Assembly (NCBI GenBank): GCA_963666765.1 | Contig: OY762933.1 | Location: forward strand, 1,116,001-1,180,000 | Reading direction: 5' to 3' | DNA length: 64,000 bases | Origin: Foliamicus sp963666765 | GTDB taxonomy: Bacteria; Pseudomonadota; Gammaproteobacteria; Steroidobacterales; Foliamicaceae | Part shown: positions 8,591 to 16,951 of the stretch, piece after piece | Numbering within the stretch: position 1 is the first letter of the stretch | How the letters are laid out: every line of letters begins with the position of its first letter | Program-made: the position numbers and the translations under genes | The notes under the pieces: model-generated | Seen by the model: the letters and a program-made list of their open reading frames with translations, nothing else | The model's database searches: none | Told to the model about the DNA's origin: nothing

Positions 8591-9831
8591 CAGGACCTCC
8601 TCGCCAGCGCCCGATTAACGCTAGCACGTTCTTCCAATTCGATCAGCACCCCGAAGCAGTCCTTGGGGTGCAGGAACAGGACCGGCAGGCCATGCGCGCC
8701 GATGCTGGGCTCGCCGGTCCCCAGGATGCGCACGCCCTGCTCGCGCACTCTGTCGCGCGCCGCCAGAATGTCGTCCACTTCGCAGCAGATGTGGTGCATC
8801 CCGCCGGAGGTTGCGCGCTTGAGAAAACCGCTCACCGGGGAATCCTCGCCCAGCGGTTCCAGCAGTTCCAGCGCGCTGTTGGGCAGTCGAACGAACACGG
8901 TGGTCACGCCATGCTCGGGCATGGGCCTGGGTTCGGAAACCTCGGCGCCCAGGACATCGCGATAGAAGGCGGCGGCCTCCTCGACATTCGCCGTGGCCAG
9001 CGCCACGTGGTTAAGCCGCCCGATCGCACCCGATGCATCGCGGTCGCGCGCCTGCTCCGCCTTTTCCCCGCCCGGCGCGGAGTCGGCCAGTTCGCCGATC
9101 CGGCGGGCGAGTTCGTCCAGGCCGGTTCCCTCCAGCGCCGAGCAACTGACCACCGCGTCGCGACCCGCCGCCGGGATCGACCGCGCGTAATCGGACGCCG
9201 TGGATTGCGCCAACTGGCGCGTCTCGCCGTCCGCCTTGTTGACGACGATCAGGTCGGCAAGCTCCCGTATGCCGCGCTTCATCCCCTGCAACTCGTCTCC
9301 CCCGCCGGGCGCCAGCACCAGAACGAGCACGTCCACCAGGCCGGCGACCCCGGTATCCGCCTGTCCCGAGCCGGCCGTTTCCAGCAGCAGGTAATCGAAC
9401 GGCCCGCTGCCCAGGACCTGCAGGGCCTGGCGCGTGCGGCCGCTCAATGCGCCGCTGCCGTCGCCGGTGGGCGAGGGCCGGATGAATACGCCTGCCTTGC
9501 GCGTCAATTCGGACATCCGGGTCTTGTCGCCCAGTATCGAGCCGCCGGTGCGCGACGACGTAGGGTCGACCGCCAGCACGCACACGCGTTTGCCTCCGTC
9601 CACGAAGCGCAGGCCCAACTGCTCGATCAGCGTGGATTTTCCCGCTCCGGGCGGGCCCGTGATCCCGATTCTGGTGGCGGGGCTGGAGGCCGCTTCAAGC
9701 CGCGCAATCAACTCGCGCGCTGCGTCCCGGTCAACGCCGCGCTCCGACTCAACCAGGGTCAGCGCACGCGCCAGGCTGCGCCGATCGCCGGCCAGTGCGC
9801 CGTCGGCCAGGGCTTGGATCCGGTCGCTCAT
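8590..9831 (-). CDS. MeaB-type GTPase fused to methylmalonyl-CoA epimerase
   Basis: This is a 413-residue two-domain protein. Residues ~1-250 are a MeaB/ArgK-type G3E GTPase chaperone for adenosylcobalamin mutase: P-loop GPPGAGKST at 59-67, AVDPTSSRTGGSILGDKTRM at 87-106, NKAD at 198-201. The usual ETVGVGQSE segment reads ETAGSGQAD. Residues ~272-402 are a VOC-fold methylmalonyl-CoA epimerase: LNHVALAT (metal His275), ALELLEPLGEDSP, GGMHHICCEVDD (His346/347) and GVLIELEE (Glu398). A charged linker joins them, and the MeaB C-terminal dimerisation helices appear absent. One chain would thus provide mutase repair and the epimerase step. It overlaps pccA by 4 nt. Confidence 0.92.
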   Translation of the reverse strand: MSDRIQALADGALAGDRRSLARALTLVESERGVDRDAARELIARLEAASSPATRIGITGPPGAGKSTLIEQLGLRFVDGGKRVCVLAVDPTSSRTGGSILGDKTRMSELTRKAGVFIRPSPTGDGSGALSGRTRQALQVLGSGPFDYLLLETAGSGQADTGVAGLVDVLVLVLAPGGGDELQGMKRGIRELADLIVVNKADGETRQLAQSTASDYARSIPAAGRDAVVSCSALEGTGLDELARRIGELADSAPGGEKAEQARDRDASGAIGRLNHVALATANVEEAAAFYRDVLGAEVSEPRPMPEHGVTTVFVRLPNSALELLEPLGEDSPVSGFLKRATSGGMHHICCEVDDILAARDRVREQGVRILGTGEPSIGAHGLPVLFLHPKDCFGVLIELEERASVNRALARRS

Positions 9832-11843
9832 TCGTACTTCAGGATCAGCTGGTTGGTTTCCAGATTGTCGCCCGGGTTCACGGCGATATGACGGATACGG
9901 CCGTCGCGGGGCGAGCGCAGGCTGTTCTCCATCTTCATCGCCTCGATGACGCCGATCTCCTGCCCGGTCTTCACCTCCTCGCCTTCATCGACCCGCAGCT
10001 GCGTCAGCACGCCGGGCATCGGCGCATTGAGCGCCGTGACCCCCAGGTGCGCCGGACGGGCGGCCATGCGCCCCTTCAGCCGCGCCGAGCGCGGCGGAAG
10101 GTACACGTACTCAAGCCTGACGCCCGCATGCGAGACGGCGACCCGCAGTCCGTCGCGCTGAACGACGAAAGACAAATCGCCTCCGGTCAAACCGGAAGCC
10201 CCGGGAACCTTCACCTTGCACCGTGCAATGGGCTCGAACGGACGCCAGCCGCTCTCCAGCCGATACACGCGCCTTCCGAATCGAACGCTCAAACGTCCGC
10301 CTTCCCATTTCCTCTTGAGCGGCGCCTCGCCGCCGTCGGAAAGAAGCACGGCCTCGGTCCAGTCCCCCGGCATGGATCGGGCGGCGCGATCCTGAACCAT
10401 GACGGTCACCGCACCAAGCAACTGCGCCAATGCGTCGGAACAATTCGCGGCGGGCTGAAATCCTTCGGGATATTCTTCGGCGATAAAGGCAGTGGTGATA
10501 TCACCTGCGGCGAACCGGGGATGGCGAGCCAGGGAAGCCAGAAACAGGACGTTGGTGGCCGGCCCCTCGACGGCGAAATCGTCGAGCGCGGCAGCCAGCC
10601 GGGCGGCGGCCTGGTCCCGGTCCGTTCCGTACACCACCAGCTTCGCGATCAGGGAATCGTAGTAGACGGAAGCCTCGTCGCCCTCCTCCACCCCGGCGTC
10701 CAGGCGCGGCGCCGAGCCGCTTTCCTGCCAGGAAGCTCCACCGTCCGCCGAACTGTCCGAGGACGGAGGCAGCCAGCGTACCAGGCGCCCGGCGGCGGGC
10801 AGAAAGTCCCGCTCCGGGTCTTCGGCGCAGATCCTCGCTTCCATGGACCAGCCCCGGAGTTCCACGTCCTCCTGGGTGAAATCCAGCGCTTCGCCATCGG
10901 CAATGCGCAGCATCCACTGCACCAGGTCGATGCCGGTGATCCATTCGCTGACCGGATGCTCCACCTGCAGACGGGTGTTCATCTCGAGCAGGTGGAAATT
11001 GCGCGAGGAGTCCACCACGAACTCGACGGTCCCCGCCGAGCGGTAACCGATCGCCTTTGCGAGCGAAACGGCCGCCCGACCCATTTCGGAGCGCATTTCC
11101 GGCGTCACGAAGGGCGACGGCGCCTCTTCGATAACCTTCTGGTGGCGCCGCTGAATCGAACACTCGCGCTCGCCCAGATGCACCACCGAACCGTGGCTGT
11201 CGGCGAGCACCTGGACTTCGATATGGCGCGGACGCTCGAGGTATCTCTCCACGAAGACACGGCCGTCGCCGAACGCCGCCTGGGCTTCCCGCACGGCCTG
11301 CTCGAAGCCCGCACGGCACTCGGCTTCGTCGCGCGCGATGCGCATGCCGCGCCCGCCGCCGCCGGCCTGGGCCTTCAGCAATACCGGGTAGCCGATATCG
11401 GCAGCCGCTTCCGCGGCGCCGTCGGCGCTCTCCAGCGCCTCGGGGCGTCCGGGTATGGTGGGAACGCCGGCCTTCGCCGCGATGTGCTTGGCTTGAAGCT
11501 TGTCGCCCATAAGCCGAATCGCTTCCGCGGGCGGTCCGACGAAGGTAATGCCCGCTTCCTCGACCGCCGCGGCGAACGCTGAATTCTCGGACAGGAAGCC
11601 ATAACCGGGGTGCAAGGCATCCGCGCCCGACTGCTTGCACGCCGCAATGATTTTTCCCACATCGAGATAGCTCTCGACCGCGGTCAGGCCTCCGATGCAG
11701 ACCGTCTCGTCGGCGGTGCGCGTATGGAGTGCGTCGGCGTCGGCGTCGGAATAGACGGCCACGCTGCGGATGCCCAGAGCTTGCGCGCCGCGCATGATGC
11801 GGCAGGCGATCTCTCCGCGGTTGGCGATCAGCAGCTTTTTCAA
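9828..11843 (-). CDS. pccA: Propionyl-CoA (acyl-CoA) carboxylase alpha subunit: biotin carboxylase plus BCCP
   Basis: This is a 671-residue biotin-dependent carboxylase subunit. The biotin carboxylase part holds KKLLIANRGEIACRI, the ATP-grasp GGGGRGMR loop, HLGERECSIQRRHQKV and EMNTRLQVEHPVSE. The C-terminal biotinyl domain has EAMKMEN with the biotinylated lysine at 637. The chosen start is a TTG at 11841-11843 that overlaps the pccB stop as TTGA and gives the standard N-terminus; an ATG at 11915 would add 24 residues inside pccB and is unlikely. With PccB it carboxylates propionyl-CoA to (S)-methylmalonyl-CoA. Confidence 0.93.
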   Translation of the reverse strand: MKKLLIANRGEIACRIMRGAQALGIRSVAVYSDADADALHTRTADETVCIGGLTAVESYLDVGKIIAACKQSGADALHPGYGFLSENSAFAAAVEEAGITFVGPPAEAIRLMGDKLQAKHIAAKAGVPTIPGRPEALESADGAAEAAADIGYPVLLKAQAGGGGRGMRIARDEAECRAGFEQAVREAQAAFGDGRVFVERYLERPRHIEVQVLADSHGSVVHLGERECSIQRRHQKVIEEAPSPFVTPEMRSEMGRAAVSLAKAIGYRSAGTVEFVVDSSRNFHLLEMNTRLQVEHPVSEWITGIDLVQWMLRIADGEALDFTQEDVELRGWSMEARICAEDPERDFLPAAGRLVRWLPPSSDSSADGGASWQESGSAPRLDAGVEEGDEASVYYDSLIAKLVVYGTDRDQAAARLAAALDDFAVEGPATNVLFLASLARHPRFAAGDITTAFIAEEYPEGFQPAANCSDALAQLLGAVTVMVQDRAARSMPGDWTEAVLLSDGGEAPLKRKWEGGRLSVRFGRRVYRLESGWRPFEPIARCKVKVPGASGLTGGDLSFVVQRDGLRVAVSHAGVRLEYVYLPPRSARLKGRMAARPAHLGVTALNAPMPGVLTQLRVDEGEEVKTGQEIGVIEAMKMENSLRSPRDGRIRHIAVNPGDNLETNQLILKYE

Positions 11844-13381
11844 AGCGGTATGTTGCCGTGTTTGCGCCAGGGGTCCCTGATGCGCTTGTTGCGCAGCATG
11901 GCGAAGGAGCGGCACAGGTGAGCGCGGGTAACGCTCGGCTCAATGACGTCGTCGATGTAGCCGCGTCCCGCCGCGACGTAGGGGTGGGCGAACTTGCGCC
12001 GGTACTCCTCGGTGCGAGCGGCGATCTTCTCCGCATCGCCGATGTCCTGGCGGAAAATGATTTCCACAGCGCCCTGGGGGCCCATGACGGCGATCTCGGC
12101 GCTGGGCCAGGCGAAGTTCACGTCCCCGCGCAGGTGCTTGGATGACATGACGTCGTACGCGCCGCCGTAAGCCTTGCGGGTAATCACGGTGACCTTGGGC
12201 ACGGTGGCCTCGGCATACGCGTAGAGCAGCTTGGCGCCGTGGCGGATGATGCCGCCGTATTCCTGCTGCGATCCCGGCATGAAGCCAGGCACGTCCACCA
12301 GCGTCAGCAGCGGAATCGAGAAGGCGTCACAGAAGCGCACGAAGCGCGCGCCTTTCACGGAAGCCTCGATGTCCAGGCAGCCGGCCAGCACTGCGGGCTG
12401 GTTGGCCACCACGCCCACCGTTTCCCCGGCGATCCGCACGAAGCCGGTCACGATATTGCGCGCGAAATCCGGCTGCAGCTCGAAGAACTCGCTCTCGTCC
12501 GCGACCTTGTAGATCAGCTCCTTGATGTCGTAGGGCTTGGCCGGGTCGGTGGGAACCAGGCTGTTGAGGGACGGATCGGCCCGGTCCTCGGGATCCTCCG
12601 TGGGTCTTGCCGGGGCGCGTTCGCGGTTGCTGGACGGCAGGTATCCCGTCAGCAGGCGCGCCATCCGCAGCGTCTCCACGTCGTCGTCGAAGGCCCGGTC
12701 GGCAACACCGGAGCGGGAGTTGTGCGTGTCCGCCCCGCCCAGTTCCTCGGCGGTGATTTCCTCGGCCGTGACCGTCTTCACCACGTCCGGCCCGGTCACG
12801 AACATGTACGAGGTTCCGCGCACCATGAAAATGAAATCCGTGATGGCGGGCGAATAGACGGCGCCGCCGGCGCAGGGCCCCATCACCAGCGAAAGCTGCG
12901 GCACCACCCCGGAAGCGAGAACATTGCGCTGGAAAACGTCGGCATAGCCGCCCAGGGAAGCCACGCCTTCCTGAATGCGCGCCCCGCCGGAATCGTTCAG
13001 GCCGATGATGGGCGCACCCACCTTGACCGCCTGCTCCATCACCTTGCAGATCTTGCGGGCGTTGGTCTCCGACAGCGAACCGCCGAACACGGTGAAGTCC
13101 TGGCTGAATACGAACACCAACCGGCCATTGATGCATCCGTGACCGGATATCACGCCATCTCCGGGAATCCGCTGCTCGTCCATTCCGAAATCGCTGCAGC
13201 GATGTTCCACGAAGGCGTCCCACTCCTCGAAGCTGTCGGCATCGAGCAGTACTTCCAGGCGTTCGCGCGCCGTCAGCTTGCCGCGCTCGTGCTGACGCTT
13301 TACCCGCGCCTCGCCGCCGCCGGCGCGCGAGGCCGCGCGCATATCCTCCAGCCGCCTGAGCTTTCGGGCCCGCTCGCTCAC
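11840..13381 (-). CDS. pccB: Propionyl-CoA carboxylase beta subunit (carboxyltransferase)
   Basis: This is a 513-residue carboxyltransferase with the two crotonase-like halves expected. It contains KLTARERLEVLLD, SQDFTVFGGSLSE, NDSGGARIQEG, GPCAGGAVYSPA, FMVRGTSYMFVTGPDVVK, and in the second half DVPGFMPG, RKAYGGAYDVM and AWPSAEIAVMGPQGAVEI. These match propionyl-CoA carboxylase beta subunits more closely than acetyl-CoA-specific AccD. Its start overlaps the mutase stop and its stop overlaps the pccA start, so all three are translationally coupled. Confidence 0.95.
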   Translation of the reverse strand: MSERARKLRRLEDMRAASRAGGGEARVKRQHERGKLTARERLEVLLDADSFEEWDAFVEHRCSDFGMDEQRIPGDGVISGHGCINGRLVFVFSQDFTVFGGSLSETNARKICKVMEQAVKVGAPIIGLNDSGGARIQEGVASLGGYADVFQRNVLASGVVPQLSLVMGPCAGGAVYSPAITDFIFMVRGTSYMFVTGPDVVKTVTAEEITAEELGGADTHNSRSGVADRAFDDDVETLRMARLLTGYLPSSNRERAPARPTEDPEDRADPSLNSLVPTDPAKPYDIKELIYKVADESEFFELQPDFARNIVTGFVRIAGETVGVVANQPAVLAGCLDIEASVKGARFVRFCDAFSIPLLTLVDVPGFMPGSQQEYGGIIRHGAKLLYAYAEATVPKVTVITRKAYGGAYDVMSSKHLRGDVNFAWPSAEIAVMGPQGAVEIIFRQDIGDAEKIAARTEEYRRKFAHPYVAAGRGYIDDVIEPSVTRAHLCRSFAMLRNKRIRDPWRKHGNIPL

Positions 13382-15540
13382 TGTTCACCTTCCTCCAGCA
13401 GCGCCAGCATTTCGCCGGCTGCCGCGGTAATGTTGGAACCGGGCTCGAATATCAGCGCCACGCCGGCATCCATAAGCATCTTCCGGTCCTTTCGGGGAAT
13501 GATTCCTCCGATGACCACCCTAACGTCGTCCGCGCCCTCGGCGCGCAGCGCCTCGATCATGAGCGGCGCCAGCTCCCGGTGTCCCGCCGCCTGCGAGGAA
13601 ATGCCCACCAGGTGCACGTCGTTCTCCACCGCCTGGCGCGCGACCTCCTCGGGAGTCTGAAACAGCGGACCGATGTCCACGTCAAAGCCGAGGTCCGCTA
13701 GCGCCGAGGCCACCACACGGGCGCCGCGGTCGTGGCCGTCCTGGCCCAGCTTCGCTACCAGGATTCTCGGACGCCGTCCTTCCCGTTTTCCGAATTTTTG
13801 CACCTGCTTCTGAAGTGCCGCGAAAGCCTCATCACCTTCGTAGGCTTGCGAATACACCCCGCTCACGGTCTGCGAAACGGCCCGGTGCCGGCCGAATACC
13901 TCTTCCATGGCAAGTGAAATCTCCCCAACCGTGGCCCGGCGGCGGGCCGCTTCCAGCGCCGGAGCGACAAGTTCGGCCCCATCCTGCGAGGCCGCCTGGC
14001 GCAACGAATCAAGCGCCGACCCGCAGGCTTTTTCATCGCGCTGGGACCGCACCTCGGCGATCCGCCGCAACTGGCTGTCCCGCACCTTTCGATTGTCGAT
14101 GTCAAGCAGTTCAACCTCGGATTCGTCGGCAAGCTGGTACCGGTTGACTCCTACCACCACGTCCTCACCGCGCTCCATGCGCGCCTGCCGGCGCGCCGCG
14201 GCTTCCTCGATGCGCAGCTTCGGAACGCCCGCCTCGATTGCCCGCGTCATGCCGCCCAGGTCTTCCACTTCGCGGATCAGTTCGCGGGCGCCCGCCGCCA
14301 ACGAGGCGGTCAGGCTTTCCACATAATATGAGCCGCCCAGCGGGTCGGCAACACGGGTCACGCCGGTTTCCTCGCGCAGGACGAGTTGGGTGTTGCGGGC
14401 GATGTGGGCCGAATGGTCGCTCGGCAACGCCAGGGCCTCGTCGAAGCTGTTGGTGTGCAGCGACTGTGTTCCTCCCAGTACCGCCGCCAGCGCCTCCACC
14501 GTGGTGCGAACGACGTTGTTGTACGGATCCTGGCTGGTCAGGCTCACTCCCGAGGTCTGGCAATGCGTGCGCAGCATGAGCGAGCGGGGATTGCCCGGCG
14601 AAAACCGTTCCTGCATGAGCTCGGCCCACAAGAGCCGGGCAGCGCGCAGCTTGGCCGCCTCCATGAAGAAATTCATGCCGATCCCGAAGAAGAAACTCAA
14701 TCGCGGGGCGAACTCGTCCACATCGAGACCCGCGTTCATGGCCGCGCGGACGTACTCCAGGCCGTCGGCCAGTGTATAGCCCAGCTCCTGGACCGCCGTA
14801 GCCCCCGCCTCCAGCATGTGGTAGCCGGATATCGAGATCGGATTGAAGCGCGGCATGCTGCGGGCGCTGAAGGCGATGATGTCGCCCACGATCCGCATGG
14901 ACGGCTGCGGCGGATAGATGTAGGTATTGCGGACCATGAACTCCTTGAGAATGTCGTTCTGCATGGTCCCGGCAAGGTCTTTCAGACGCGCGCCCTGCTC
15001 TTCAGCCGCCACGACGTACATGGCCATGACCGGCAGTACCGCCCCGTTCATCGTCATGGACACCGACATGTCCTTGAGCGCGATGCCGTCGAACAGGCGT
15101 TTCATGTCCTCGACGGTGTCGATGGCGACGCCGGCCTTGCCGATATCGCCCAGCGCGCGGGGATGGTCCGAATCGTAGCCGCGGTGCGTAGGCAGGTCGA
15201 AAGCGACGCTCAGGCCCGTCTGGCCGGCGGCGATGTTGCGCCGGTAGAACGCATTGGATTCCTCGGCGGTGGAGAACCCCGCGTACTGGCGCACGGTCCA
15301 GGGCCGGCCCGCATACATCGTGGACCGCGGCCCGCGCACGTACGGCGGCGCGCCGGGCAGGCTGCGCGTGTGTTCAAGGCCCTCGAGATCTTCGACCGTG
15401 TACAGCGGCTTGACCGGGATGCCTTCCGGCGTGTCCCAGATCAGGCTCGCAGCATCAACGCCCTTGAGCTCCTTTTGAGCACGGGCCGCCCAGTCCGGCG
15501 GCAATTCTCGGGGCGCCGCTTGTGGGTCATCGGTCGGCAT
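13378..15540 (-). CDS. scpA: Methylmalonyl-CoA mutase, adenosylcobalamin-dependent
   Basis: This is a 720-residue single-chain mutase (large subunit type) that converts (R)-methylmalonyl-CoA to succinyl-CoA. The TIM-barrel part has the LPGAPPYVRGPRSTMYAGRPWTVRQYAGF substrate region, SGYHMLEAGAT and the RTHCQTSGVSLT segment. The C-terminal cobalamin-binding domain has KLGQDGHDRGA (axial His603) and GGIIPRKD. The ATG at 15540 was chosen because the frame further upstream runs into the divergent gene and resembles no known N-terminus. It is the first gene of the operon mutase-pccB-pccA-meaB/epimerase-DUF423, a complete propionyl-CoA to succinyl-CoA route for odd-chain or branched carbon. Confidence 0.95.
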   Translation of the reverse strand: MPTDDPQAAPRELPPDWAARAQKELKGVDAASLIWDTPEGIPVKPLYTVEDLEGLEHTRSLPGAPPYVRGPRSTMYAGRPWTVRQYAGFSTAEESNAFYRRNIAAGQTGLSVAFDLPTHRGYDSDHPRALGDIGKAGVAIDTVEDMKRLFDGIALKDMSVSMTMNGAVLPVMAMYVVAAEEQGARLKDLAGTMQNDILKEFMVRNTYIYPPQPSMRIVGDIIAFSARSMPRFNPISISGYHMLEAGATAVQELGYTLADGLEYVRAAMNAGLDVDEFAPRLSFFFGIGMNFFMEAAKLRAARLLWAELMQERFSPGNPRSLMLRTHCQTSGVSLTSQDPYNNVVRTTVEALAAVLGGTQSLHTNSFDEALALPSDHSAHIARNTQLVLREETGVTRVADPLGGSYYVESLTASLAAGARELIREVEDLGGMTRAIEAGVPKLRIEEAAARRQARMERGEDVVVGVNRYQLADESEVELLDIDNRKVRDSQLRRIAEVRSQRDEKACGSALDSLRQAASQDGAELVAPALEAARRRATVGEISLAMEEVFGRHRAVSQTVSGVYSQAYEGDEAFAALQKQVQKFGKREGRRPRILVAKLGQDGHDRGARVVASALADLGFDVDIGPLFQTPEEVARQAVENDVHLVGISSQAAGHRELAPLMIEALRAEGADDVRVVIGGIIPRKDRKMLMDAGVALIFEPGSNITAAAGEMLALLEEGEQ

Positions 15541-15589
15541 CGTGAACGATTGTTGTTCCTGCGCGGGCAAAACGGGCAGTATAGCCCGC

Positions 15590-16510
15590 ATGCGATTTGC
15601 GATCATGGGCGTCGGCGGCGTGGGAGGCAGCCTCGGAGCGGCGCTGTTGCGCGCCGGACACGACGTGGTTTTCGTGGCGCGGGGAAGCAGTGCGCGCGCC
15701 CTGGCCGACCGCGGCCTCGAGGTCCGGCACGAGCTGCAACCTTTCCGTGCCCGCAGCGTGGACATCGCCGCAGACCCGGCCGGACGACCGCCGGCCGACG
15801 CCGTACTGCTTTGCATGAAGCGCTATGACCTCAAGGAAGCCATCCGCGGCAACCTGGAGTGGCTTGCCTCCTGCGGATGCGTAATCACCTTGCAGAACGG
15901 TCTCGATGCACCGACCGTCGCCGCGCGTCTGCTGCCGCCCGGCAAGGTGGTGGGCGGAACGGTACAGGTCGTCGCGAAGCTCATCGCGCCAGCCGTGATC
16001 CTGCGCGAAGGGGATACGCTGATGATCAATCTCGCCGAACCGGAGGGCGGCGCAAGCCGACGCACCCGGCGGCTCGCGGAGATTTTCTCGAACGCCGGCG
16101 TGACCGGCCAGGCGCACCGGGACATCCGGGTCATGCTGTGGCTCAAGTTCCTGATGGTGGCCTGCTCCAGCTCGATCAATGCGGCTACCGGGAGGGGATT
16201 CGACGCCCTGGCCGGCAATCCGGCCATGCACTGGCTGCTGGAAATCGCCATGCAGGAGGCGCTTGGCGTTGCGCGCGCGCTGGAGGTGCCGTTACCCGGG
16301 GACATCGAGGCGGAGACCCGCGCGACGCTGAAAAACGTGTTCGCCTTCGGCGGCAAGGCGTCGCTGCTGACGGACCTTGAGCGCGGCAACCGGCTGGAGA
16401 TCGAATGGCTGTCGGGTGCGATCCACCGCATGGGCGAAGAATCCGGCGTGCCCACGCCGCTTCACACCGCCATTTACCGCGAACTGCTCCCGCTGGCCAA
16501 TGGTGTTTGA
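15590..16510 (+). CDS. Ketopantoate reductase family (ApbA/PanE-like) oxidoreductase
   Basis: This is a 306-residue NAD(P)-dependent reductase. Its Rossmann start MRFAIMGVGGVGGSLG has the GxGxxG fingerprint. VLLCMKRYDLKEAI, TLQNGLDA and GGTVQVVAK follow, then the C-terminal helical domain with KFLMVACSSSINAATG and the conserved ERGNRLEIEWLSGAI. The family reduces 2-dehydropantoate to pantoate in CoA synthesis, but paralogs on other substrates are common, so panE is not assigned. It is divergent from the mutase operon; the ATG at 15590 was preferred over one at 15542 because it gives the normal Rossmann start. Confidence 0.85.
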   Translation: MRFAIMGVGGVGGSLGAALLRAGHDVVFVARGSSARALADRGLEVRHELQPFRARSVDIAADPAGRPPADAVLLCMKRYDLKEAIRGNLEWLASCGCVITLQNGLDAPTVAARLLPPGKVVGGTVQVVAKLIAPAVILREGDTLMINLAEPEGGASRRTRRLAEIFSNAGVTGQAHRDIRVMLWLKFLMVACSSSINAATGRGFDALAGNPAMHWLLEIAMQEALGVARALEVPLPGDIEAETRATLKNVFAFGGKASLLTDLERGNRLEIEWLSGAIHRMGEESGVPTPLHTAIYRELLPLANGV

Positions 16511-16516
16511 GATGGA

Positions 16517-16632
16517 GCTGTGCAACTCGTCACCCCACTTCTCCGGGAGCGCCGGCGACAGGGACGTCGCCGCCGAGCTTCATGGATGAATTCATGCGTC
16601 TCCCGGAGAAGTGGGGTGACGAGTTGCACAGC
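16517..16632. repeat. Long perfect inverted repeat (33-bp arms), MITE-like or terminator-like
   Basis: Positions 16517-16549 and 16600-16632 are exact reverse complements over 33 bp. The 50-nt centre holds a second hairpin, CGGCGAC/GTCGCCG (16553-16559 with 16566-16572), and the palindrome ATGAATTCAT (16586-16595). No open frame lies inside. It sits just after the ketopantoate reductase-like stop. No target-site duplication is obvious at the edges. Confidence 0.85.
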
Positions 16633-16702
16633 CTATGCCAAGTGCAGATAGCCGTATGCGAAGCGCCGGTAAACTAGCGAACTTTCGGTGAAGGTGCAGG
16701 GG

Positions 16703-16951
16703 ATGAAGAAGCTGTCGTACTGGGGCGAGAACATCCGGCTGATCGCGATCCTTCTGGCGGTGTGGTTCGCCATCTCCTTCGGCTGCGGCGTGCTGCTGGT
16801 GGACATACTCAACCGGTTCACGCTGGGCGGATTCCAGCTGGGGTTCTGGTTCGCGCAGCAGGGCAGCATGTACGGCTTTCTGGTGCTGATCTTCGTCTAC
16901 GTCGTCCTGATGGGGCGCATCGACAGGAAGCACGGGGTGAGAGAGGACTGA
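16703..16951 (+). CDS. DUF4212 small subunit of a sodium/solute symporter
   Basis: This is an 82-residue protein with two predicted membrane helices and the DUF4212 pattern YWGENIRLIAILLAVWFAISFG, GGFQLGFWFAQQGSMYGF and a final RIDRKHG. The family always accompanies a VC_2705-type symporter and is thought to be its small subunit. The ATG at 16703 has AAGGTG six bases upstream; a GTG at 16688 is a weaker alternative. Its stop overlaps the next start by 1 nt (TGATG), typical of this pair. Confidence 0.9.
   Translation: MKKLSYWGENIRLIAILLAVWFAISFGCGVLLVDILNRFTLGGFQLGFWFAQQGSMYGFLVLIFVYVVLMGRIDRKHGVRED

Noticed and set aside
9795..11582. A 595-codon plus-strand open frame, and a 511-codon minus-strand frame at 10501-12036
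   Set aside because: Both are shadows of pccA and pccB, rich in Arg, His and Gly with no family signature.
14386..15828. A 480-codon plus-strand frame opposite the mutase
   Set aside because: It is antisense to methylmalonyl-CoA mutase and has no motifs.
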